A stretch of 20,925 nucleotides of DNA from Terriglobia bacterium. GTDB lineage: Bacteria > Acidobacteriota > Terriglobia > UBA7540. Positions 15,262-20,925 of this stretch are shown here, in pieces (within the stretch, counting starts at the first letter, position 1; the number at the start of each line of letters is the position of its first letter). The stretch lies in contig JASHTO010000308.1 in assembly GCA_030040515.1 (NCBI GenBank), forward strand, positions 1 to 20,925. Direction: 5' to 3'. Below the pieces are notes generated by a model. That model searched no databases. It was not told where the DNA came from and saw only the letters and a program-made list of their open reading frames with translations. The position numbers and the translations under genes are program-made.

Positions 15262-17850
15262 ATGAATAGAGATCAACGAAACCGGGAAGGTCGAACCATT
15301 CTAGTTCTTCTGGTGCTCGTCACGATGTATGCCACTCGCAACGCGCTTGCCCAAGACGCTTCCTATTCTGCCTCTGATGATTATCGGAGCATCCTCACAG
15401 AACTGAGCCGGGATACCATTCGTCCCAGTCATTTAGGCACCGGCCAGCTGCTCAAGCAGCCTTTAGGTCCCGTCCCCGTGGACGTCAATGAGACGGATGC
15501 GGTCCTGCGTTTGGAAACTCCCCTCTGGCGGTTGGACATGCAGAAGGAGACCGGGCAGATCTTGATTGCGAACAAGGAATCGGGAGCGGAATGGAAGCTC
15601 GGCTCCGCTGGGGGCGATTCGCCCGGGATCCAGTGGGAGGGTAAGAACGAGCCGAGTAGCCCCAACATGACATTGGCGCTGAGGAAATTTCTTCAATTCC
15701 ATCGAGAGGGAAACCGGTGGATCATTCAGGCTGAGGTCGCCAACGCACCGCAACCGGCGAGTTTGGAAATCGGAGTGCTTACTCCTAAGATCATCCGGCT
15801 TTCGCTGGCGCCGCCGCCGATCGAGAGCCACTCCCGGTTAATGTTAACCTTCCACCTGGTTGCGGGCGGCCCCTTCTACGGCTTGGGAGAGCGATTTGTG
15901 AAAGCTCAGCTCGATGGCCAGAAGACCACTTTGCGTACATCGGACCGTTTCGGTCAGCCCGGCCACAACTGGACATACGCTCCCGTTCCATTCCTGTTCA
16001 GTCCCCGAGGACTCGGCGTGTATTTCGATACCACTTGGCCTTCGACCTTCGACTTGACCGAGGCCCAAGACAAACAGGTCATGGTCCAGCTTGCCGCGCC
16101 GGCAACGGATTGCTACCTCATTATCGACAGCGGCCCCAAAGGCCTTCTGGAGTCTTACACCGGCCTCACCGGGCGGACTCCCGTTCCGCCACCTTGGGCT
16201 TTCGGTACGTGGATCAACATCGTCAAAGGACTTCATGATCTCGGAGCTTTCTACCGCGATGATGCCCTCGATGAGGCGCGGCGCCTGCGCGAGCGTCATA
16301 TCCCCGTCAGCGCGCTCTGGACCGAAGATTTGCTAGAGCCGTCCGTCAACATCGGTTGGCCCCTATGGACGGTGGGCTACTACGGCCAGCTTCGTCCCTT
16401 TGCGGAAGCGGTGCACCAACTCGGTTACAAGGTACTGGTTTACACCAATCCGTGGGTGTCAACGCTGCTGGCGCCTTACCTGCTCCCCAATCCGACCTAC
16501 CAGGAAGGTGAGCGCAACGGCTACTTCGTGCATGACGCGGAAGGACACGTCGTGTCGCCCGTGGCCCTGGCCGGCATTTCCAGTGGGAACACCGATCTCA
16601 CCAATCCGGCCGCGGTCGACTGGTGGGCACGCATGAAGCAAAAAATCCTGACGGAATACGATTTCGACGGCTGGATGGAAGACTTCGGGGAGCAGGTGCG
16701 CGACACCGACCATTTTGCCGTCCCCAAAACGGGGGAGGAACTCGCCAACCTCTACCCGCTGCTCTACCACAAGGTTACGCACTACGTCTCCGTGAAAGCG
16801 AAGCCCAATGTGGTGGAATTCTCCCGTTCGGGCTATGCCGGCTCGCAGGGCTACACGCCTGTGCTCTGGGGAGGAGATCAGTTTCCCAACTGGAGTTCGG
16901 ACCTGGGACTTCCCTCCGTCGTGCCCGCAGGGATTTCGGCTGGCCTTTCCGGATTCGCGATTTGGGGACCCGACATTCAGAGTGCGGGCAAGTCAAAAGA
17001 ACTGTGGATTCGTTGGCTGGAGTTCGGTGCGCTGACTCCGATTATGCGCGACCATAAATGGGACCACCCGCAGTTTGCGGTGGACTTGTGGTACGACAAC
17101 GAGACGACCGAGATCTTCCGCCGATACGCCCGGATGCATATTTCCCTGTTTCCCTATTTTTACACTTATGCGGATGAAGCAGCGAAGACGGGACTTCCGA
17201 TCATTCGCCACCTGATGTTGGAATATCCAGACGATTCAAAGGTTTGGGGCCTCGACAATGAATACTTGCTGGGGGAAAGAATTCTGGTCGCTCCCGTTTT
17301 GGCGGATGGGTCCCGGACTCGGTCCCTGTACCTTCCCAAAGGCTCCTGGATGAATTACTGGACGGGCCAAATACTGGAAGGGGAACACCAGGTGGAAGTC
17401 TCTGCGCCTCTGGACCAGATTCCCATCTTCTACCGGGCCGGCAGCTTGATTCCGCTCATAAGTCCGGACACGGAAACACTGGCCAGGGACTTAGCTGGTG
17501 ACAAATACAAAACTCTCGACAATTCGTTAACGTGGCGGATCATTCCCAGCACCGGGCCCTCGCAGGACGAGTTCACGTTGTACGACGGCACGCGAGCATC
17601 GGTGCGGCGGGATGGTTCCTCAACGGAGTTGCGGGGAGACGGATTACGCCGGCAGTACGAAGTGATTGTCCACGCCGAAGTCCCGCCGAAGGCGGTGAGG
17701 CTTTCCGGCCAAAACCTGCCGGAGCTCACCGACGCGGACTATCAGGTTCACAAAACGGGCTGGCAGCTAAAACTGGAAATTAAGGAACTGCATGTATTCT
17801 TCTCGGCCGATACTTTTACTCTTCAAGTAAGCCCCAACGGAGCGAAATAA
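15262..17850 (+). CDS. exported glycoside hydrolase family 31 (alpha-glucosidase/alpha-xylosidase superfamily)
   Basis: Retaining alpha-glycosidase of 862 aa from ATG 15262. This start is chosen over the longer reading from TTG 15220 because that one begins inside a repeat; GGTGG at 15248-15252 is a fair ribosome site. A signal peptide (1-30, cut at ALA-QD) sends it to the periplasm or beyond. A mutarotase-like N-domain (with GLGERF near 207) leads into the TIM barrel (PPWAFGTW near 310). The nucleophile is D474 in FDGWMEDFGEQ, and the acid/base is D539 in LWGGDQFPNWSSDLG. The C-terminal beta domains follow (LLGERILVAPVL, LYLPKGSWMNYWTG, IFYRAGSLIP). The catalytic core, with RSGYAGSQGY and SVVPAGISAGLSG, looks like the branch that includes sulfoquinovosidase YihQ. 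However, the IQGG substrate loop I recall from YihQ reads INIVKG here, so the substrate is left open. Confidence 0.93.
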   Translation: MNRDQRNREGRTILVLLVLVTMYATRNALAQDASYSASDDYRSILTELSRDTIRPSHLGTGQLLKQPLGPVPVDVNETDAVLRLETPLWRLDMQKETGQILIANKESGAEWKLGSAGGDSPGIQWEGKNEPSSPNMTLALRKFLQFHREGNRWIIQAEVANAPQPASLEIGVLTPKIIRLSLAPPPIESHSRLMLTFHLVAGGPFYGLGERFVKAQLDGQKTTLRTSDRFGQPGHNWTYAPVPFLFSPRGLGVYFDTTWPSTFDLTEAQDKQVMVQLAAPATDCYLIIDSGPKGLLESYTGLTGRTPVPPPWAFGTWINIVKGLHDLGAFYRDDALDEARRLRERHIPVSALWTEDLLEPSVNIGWPLWTVGYYGQLRPFAEAVHQLGYKVLVYTNPWVSTLLAPYLLPNPTYQEGERNGYFVHDAEGHVVSPVALAGISSGNTDLTNPAAVDWWARMKQKILTEYDFDGWMEDFGEQVRDTDHFAVPKTGEELANLYPLLYHKVTHYVSVKAKPNVVEFSRSGYAGSQGYTPVLWGGDQFPNWSSDLGLPSVVPAGISAGLSGFAIWGPDIQSAGKSKELWIRWLEFGALTPIMRDHKWDHPQFAVDLWYDNETTEIFRRYARMHISLFPYFYTYADEAAKTGLPIIRHLMLEYPDDSKVWGLDNEYLLGERILVAPVLADGSRTRSLYLPKGSWMNYWTGQILEGEHQVEVSAPLDQIPIFYRAGSLIPLISPDTETLARDLAGDKYKTLDNSLTWRIIPSTGPSQDEFTLYDGTRASVRRDGSSTELRGDGLRRQYEVIVHAEVPPKAVRLSGQNLPELTDADYQVHKTGWQLKLEIKELHVFFSADTFTLQVSPNGAK

Positions 17851-18478
17851 CACCGCCATGGCGGGTTACTTGGGTTGTTAAAATATGTGGTTCGGCCCTG
17901 TAAGGAAGTGATACAAACCCGTCAATGATGCATCGAGGGGAAATTTCAGCTGAAGCCAGCAACATTGTGGCGCCCTTACGCCTAAATCCGGTGTACTTTG
18001 CTGCACAAAGTGCACGGCGCAGAAAGCGGCAATCTCATAGGGATCGCAGTTAAGCTAGGCGGGCGAGCTTTCTTTGGCCGAGCGCACTCAGTAACGGGAG
18101 CAAATCTCTATAGCAGTCGGTTCTTGAACGCTTGCCAGTGCCGCTTTCGGATTCCGGCAAAGTCGGGAATAATGCCGCAATTCGGCCTTATTCCGCGAGG
18201 GCCGCGGCGATGGCAACCCATAACTTGCAGCACTCGGAGAAATTCGAGAGGGAAATAAATGCCGCCAAAGTGGGCTAAACCCTCATGATCACAGGCGATT
18301 TTGAGATGCCGAGGCGTTCTCAGTATTCAGACCCTTACCCAACCAAATGTTAGGTAAGGGTCTGAATAGCAGAAGGCGATCGGCGTACGATAAATAAAGG
18401 GTTGCACGAGGATTTGGGCCCTGTGGAGGCGCCGGATTCAGGTTAGAAGGCTTGGGACTAAAAACGGGCGCAACCTGA
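17851..18478. other. long intergenic region after the GH31 gene
   Basis: No gene is supported in this stretch. It opens with the 12-base palindrome CCGCCATGGCGG (17853-17864), just after the GH31 stop. That may be a 3'-end hairpin, but no T run follows. An open reading at 17998-18258 has no ribosome site and no recognisable family. The region also holds the 16-bp inverted repeat at 18324-18368, listed separately. Confidence 0.5.
18324..18368. repeat. perfect 16-bp inverted repeat with 13-base loop
   Basis: TATTCAGACCCTTACC at 18324-18339 is matched exactly by GGTAAGGGTCTGAATA at 18353-18368. The loop is 18340-18352. There is no T run on either side, so it does not look like an ordinary terminator. 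It could be a miniature inverted-repeat element, a protein-binding cruciform or a structured RNA element. Confidence 0.75.
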
Positions 18479-18524
18479 CCCAGGCCTTCAGCCTGGGCTG
18501 GGGTAGGACGCCCGTGTGGGGCGT
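18479..18524 (+). repeat. two-hairpin intergenic repeat, copy C (best preserved)
   Basis: CCCAGGC (18479-18485), loop CTTCA, GCCTGGG (18491-18497), linker of 11 bases, then CGCCC (18509-18513), loop GTGTG and GGGCG (18519-18523). It ends two bases before a GGAGG ribosome-site sequence at 18526-18530 and 49 bases before the metallohydrolase gene. It would therefore lie in that gene's mRNA leader if transcription starts upstream. Confidence 0.7.
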
Positions 18525-18539
18525 AGGAGGTGTACGCTC

Positions 18540-18569
18540 GTGTCCAACCGAAGGATCAAGACGAGGTGA
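18540..18569 (+). CDS. possible 9-codon leader ORF before the metallohydrolase gene
   Basis: GTG 18540 is preceded by GGAGG (18526-18530) with a 9-base gap and reads VSNRRIKTR before TGA 18567-18569. The stop lies within the GAGGTGA ribosome site (18563-18569) of the next gene, 3 bases before its TTG. The spacing would suit translational coupling. Chance occurrence is quite possible for an ORF this short. Confidence 0.25.
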   Translation: MSNRRIKTR

Positions 18570-18572
18570 ACT

Positions 18573-20273
18573 TTGAGCATGCGGGGCTTGCTTTCTTTGT
18601 TGCTTTTGGCAGGGCTGATGGGCTTCCTTGCCCTAGCCACACCGGTGGAACTCAGGGGAGAGGAGTCCGGCACTCTTCACATCTTGATCCTGGATCGCCA
18701 GACCGGCCACACAGTGCCGGCACGATGCTATTTGACCGATTCCGCGGGCAAGCCTTGGTTTCCAGCGGAAAGCATCGTTTACGTGCATCCCCCCGAACAG
18801 CATTTCGTGACGGCGGGAGAATTCCGCATCGACTTGCCGCCTGGCAGGTACACAATTCGTGCTGAGCGCGGGCCGGAGTACTCGGAAGCGGAACGCCCGA
18901 TTGCGATCCGGCCCGGCGAGACGTCCGAAACCATGCTGCAAATCGAGCATTTAATCGAGATGAACCAGCGCCACTGGTACTCGGGCGATCTGCATATTCA
19001 TCGCGAGGTGAAAGACGTACCCGAGCTCGTTCAAGCCGAAGATCTGAATATCGCTCCCATCATTACTGACTGGTTCTCGGGGGAGCATCTCCAGCACTTG
19101 AAAATTCCGCCCACCGCCGGCGCCGGGCCGATTCGCTGGGTCGACCCGATGCACATCTTTTCGATCAATAATGCCGAGGTCGAACGTCCCTACCCGGGGG
19201 GCGCCGGAACCATGGACATGCTCGCCCTTGACCGGGCCATCGATTTCCAGAATACGTCCCTGCTGGCTCCTCCCGACATCGCCTTTACCGAGCAGACGCA
19301 CCAGCGCCACGGTTACGTGGATGCGGAGAAGATTCTCTATCGAGATACTTCCGCGCTCGCTGCTCTGGGCCAAATCGACTTCGCCGGAATTGTTCATAAT
19401 TGGTTCACTCGCTACGGCGTCATTCAGGCTGACCCCCTCAAAGTGGGTATGATCGCACGGTCCAATCCGGATTATGCCACCCCGCGCGGCATGCCGCTTT
19501 GGTCGATGGATATCTATTACCAGTTGTTGAATTGCGGCTTCAAGTTGCCGGTTTCTGCCGGAAGTGCATCGGGTGTTTTGCCCAATCCCGTCGGATTCAA
19601 CCGGGTCTACGTTCACCTGCCGGGCGCCTTTGGATTCAATGAATGGTTTAACGCTCTTAAAGCGGGACGAAACTTTGCGACCAACGGGCCCATGTTGTTT
19701 CTGAGCATCGATGGGCACGACGTTGGAGATAGCATTGAATTGCCAATAACCCGCGGCAGCGCTGGCCGCGCGCTGACAGTCGAGGCGGAAGCGATTTCAA
19801 CGCACGATCTCGACCGCTTGGAAATCGTTTGGAAGGGCAAGGTGATTAAAACGCTCGTGGCCGGCGAGGACCAGCGCACCCTGCGGGTACGTTTTAATTT
19901 TGCGCCGCAACAAAGTGGTTGGTTCGCGGCACGGGCATTCGAAAAGACTCGCGAAACCCGCCCCGCGCCGGACAATCATCCGGTCAGGATCAACGGCTAT
20001 CAGTCAGTGGCGGATATTCCCAGTCACGGCTGGGCAACTGCCCCCGCCCGGCGCTTTGCCCATACCAGTCCAATCTACGTGCAGTTTGGGAACGAGCCGA
20101 TTCGAGACGCTGCCGCCGCAACGTTTCTTCTTGCCTGGGTGGATCGCGAAATCCAGCACTTCCAAACCTTGCCCACTTTCCGAAACCAGGCTGACCGCGA
20201 GCGCATGCTGGCCATGTTGCGAGAGGCTAGAAATATATACGCACGACTCCTCGGCGCCTCGTCTTCACGGTGA
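18573..20273 (+). CDS. exported CehA/McbA-like metallohydrolase (PHP-type fold)
   Basis: Protein of 566 aa with a signal peptide (about 1-30, LLSLLLLAGLMGFLALATPV). A beta-sandwich resembling carboxypeptidase-regulatory domains follows at about 33-120 (GTLHILILDRQTGHTVPARC, LPPGRYTIRAERG). Next comes the hydrolase domain, opened by RHWYSGDLHIHR with the metal-binding pair H141 and H143. The closing segment SAGSASG..NPVGFNRVYV and LKAGRNFATNGPML (about 328-370) is the familiar end of this family. Members hydrolyse esters, carbamates or phosphoesters (CehA is a carbaryl hydrolase); the substrate here is unknown. A GTD-type Asp I expect in the SAGS segment appears as A332, which may weaken metal binding. 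TTG 18573 is chosen for GAGG at 18563-18566, 6 bases upstream; ATG 18579 is the alternative. Confidence 0.82.
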   Translation: MSMRGLLSLLLLAGLMGFLALATPVELRGEESGTLHILILDRQTGHTVPARCYLTDSAGKPWFPAESIVYVHPPEQHFVTAGEFRIDLPPGRYTIRAERGPEYSEAERPIAIRPGETSETMLQIEHLIEMNQRHWYSGDLHIHREVKDVPELVQAEDLNIAPIITDWFSGEHLQHLKIPPTAGAGPIRWVDPMHIFSINNAEVERPYPGGAGTMDMLALDRAIDFQNTSLLAPPDIAFTEQTHQRHGYVDAEKILYRDTSALAALGQIDFAGIVHNWFTRYGVIQADPLKVGMIARSNPDYATPRGMPLWSMDIYYQLLNCGFKLPVSAGSASGVLPNPVGFNRVYVHLPGAFGFNEWFNALKAGRNFATNGPMLFLSIDGHDVGDSIELPITRGSAGRALTVEAEAISTHDLDRLEIVWKGKVIKTLVAGEDQRTLRVRFNFAPQQSGWFAARAFEKTRETRPAPDNHPVRINGYQSVADIPSHGWATAPARRFAHTSPIYVQFGNEPIRDAAAATFLLAWVDREIQHFQTLPTFRNQADRERMLAMLREARNIYARLLGASSSR

Positions 20274-20284
20274 AAGGGCCTTGT

Positions 20285-20302
20285 GGTGGGGGTCTCCCCA
20301 CC
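20285..20302 (+). terminator. GC-rich hairpin after the metallohydrolase gene
   Basis: GGTGGGG (20285-20291) pairs perfectly with CCCCACC (20296-20302) across a 4-base loop, 12 bases after the stop codon. It has no T run, so it is a terminator-like or 3'-end-protecting hairpin and not a textbook intrinsic terminator. Confidence 0.45.
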
Positions 20303-20337
20303 CGCCACTGGTCAAAATTGTTGGTAACGTTTTGTGC

Positions 20338-20389
20338 TTGAAAGGAAGCCGCCATTTACTTATATAATATTATTATAAGAATAATTAAA
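20338..20389 (+). promoter_or_regulatory. AT-rich island with promoter-like hexamers
   Basis: TTGAAA (20338-20343) is followed after 17 bases by TATATA (20361-20366), or after 19 bases by TATAAT (20363-20368). The following 30 bases are almost pure A/T, very unlike the GC-rich surroundings. It could drive the transposase at 20447 or mark an insertion target. The actual left end of the insertion sequence was not found. Confidence 0.35.
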
Positions 20390-20446
20390 GCAGCCTCGCT
20401 CAGTGAGCAGTCATAAATCCATTTCCCATCTGCCCTTGTACAGGCT

Positions 20447-20925
20447 ATGGAGTTCTCGCGCGGCGAGATCGTCGAGTGGTTCATCGAGGACAAGAGTCTG
20501 CTGGCCTTGCGACGCACCACGACTCCCGGCTCCGGTGCTGAAAAAACTCTGCCGGCATCCGTGCCCATTTCCAGCATCTCTGGGGCGAGTGCGGCCCGGG
20601 CTTCCACCAGCGTCGCCGCGCCGTGCACGCCCAAACCCTCGAGTTGAGTTCCTTGTTCTGTCTGGGAAGGCATACCGTGACGGGCTTGCCCACCACCTGC
20701 GGCCCGCAGTTTCGCGACTGGACTTCCAGTTTCCGCCTCTTTTCCCACGACCGTTTCTCCGCCGTCACGCTCTTCGCTGTGGTGCGCCGCGCCGTCGTCG
20801 AAGCTCTCCCTCCCGACGCTTCTGTGCACGCCTGTCCGGATGATTCGCTGCTGCGCCGCTCCAGTCTGCACACTTCCGGAGTGGGGTGGCCCCGCGGTCC
20901 GCTCGACCCGCATTTTCAGAACAAC
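20447..20925 (+). CDS. DDE transposase, N-terminal part, split by a -1 frameshift and cut by the window edge
   Basis: Two frames make one protein. The first runs from ATG 20447 (MEFSRGEIVEWFIEDK) and would stop after 66 residues near 20647. The second, shifted by -1, is open from just after TGA 20539-20541 to the window end. It reads FQHLWGECGPGFHQRRRAV, LGRHTVTGL, FRDWTSSFRLFSHDRFS and FAVVRRAVVEALPPDAS, then a likely first catalytic Asp in CPDDSLLRR (20839-20844) and PRGPLDPHFQNN. This is the N-terminal layout of a large IS4/IS701-like DDE transposase group. The frames meet at six A's (20541-20546), where slipping back one base joins EK to NSAGIRAHF. It could be programmed frameshifting, transcript slippage or a disabling indel. 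It is unrelated to the IS3 tail at the left edge. Confidence 0.7.

Noticed and set aside
15262..17850. Naming the GH31 enzyme a sulfoquinovosidase
   Set aside because: Core motifs are similar, but the substrate-loop residues I associate with sulfoquinovose binding are not there.
17998..18258. 86-aa + strand open reading frame after GH31
   Set aside because: No ribosome site, no family resemblance and surrounded by non-coding sequence. A decayed gene cannot be excluded.
18951..19718. 255-aa minus-strand open reading frame
   Set aside because: Fully antisense to the metallohydrolase gene. It is a mirror of GC-rich codon use, with no ribosome site or family motif.
20356..20913. 185-aa open reading frame on the minus strand
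   Set aside because: It lies antisense to the transposase frame, which carries clear family motifs. The minus reading is low-complexity and ends in the AT-rich island.
1..20925. CRISPR array, tRNA or rRNA genes
   Set aside because: No regularly spaced direct repeats and no cloverleaf or rRNA-like segments were seen on either strand by eye.

Overview
The window looks like a chromosomal segment of an Acidobacteriota bacterium, probably from a metagenome or a genome rich in mobile elements. The main reason is a very large TonB-dependent receptor with an N-terminal carboxypeptidase-regulatory-like domain (Oar type). It sits among exported tetratricopeptide (TPR) proteins and an exported glycosidase, with no SusD partner. 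The phylum assignment is an inference from gene content.

Layout. Positions 1-169 are the tail of an IS3-family transposase. A ROK-family transcriptional repressor follows at 378-1664 (+). Positions 2233-5766 (-) hold a tight operon, prpB-prpC-prpD, with overlapping ends. It encodes the methylcitrate-cycle enzymes that turn propionyl-CoA plus oxaloacetate into pyruvate plus succinate. Positions 5767-6677 hold no intact gene, only the decayed C-terminal part of a recombinase-type protein. A divergent pair of exported TPR proteins follows (306 aa on -, 518 aa on +). Then come a TonB-dependent receptor (9683-13129), a third exported or membrane-anchored TPR protein (13405-15015), an exported glycoside hydrolase family 31 enzyme (15262-17850) and an exported CehA/McbA-like metallohydrolase (18573-20273), all on +. 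The right edge is the 5' part of a second, unrelated transposase, split by a -1 frameshift at a run of six A's.

How the parts may work together. The + strand block 7812-20273 encodes only proteins with N-terminal export signals. It reads as an envelope module: receptor, TPR scaffold or binding proteins, an alpha-glycosidase and a metallohydrolase. Uptake and hydrolysis of a glycoside is a reasonable inference, but nothing in the sequence fixes the substrate. The ROK repressor is a sugar-sensing type, but the prp operon separates it from this block, so regulation of the block by it is only a possibility.

The most notable non-coding signal is a family of two-hairpin repeats (a CCCAGGC/GCCTGGG stem followed about 11 bases later by a CGCCCC/GGGGC stem). 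Copies lie between the receptor and TPR genes, between the TPR and GH31 genes (two copies in opposite orientation), and just before the metallohydrolase gene. A separate 16-bp perfect inverted repeat lies at 18324-18368.
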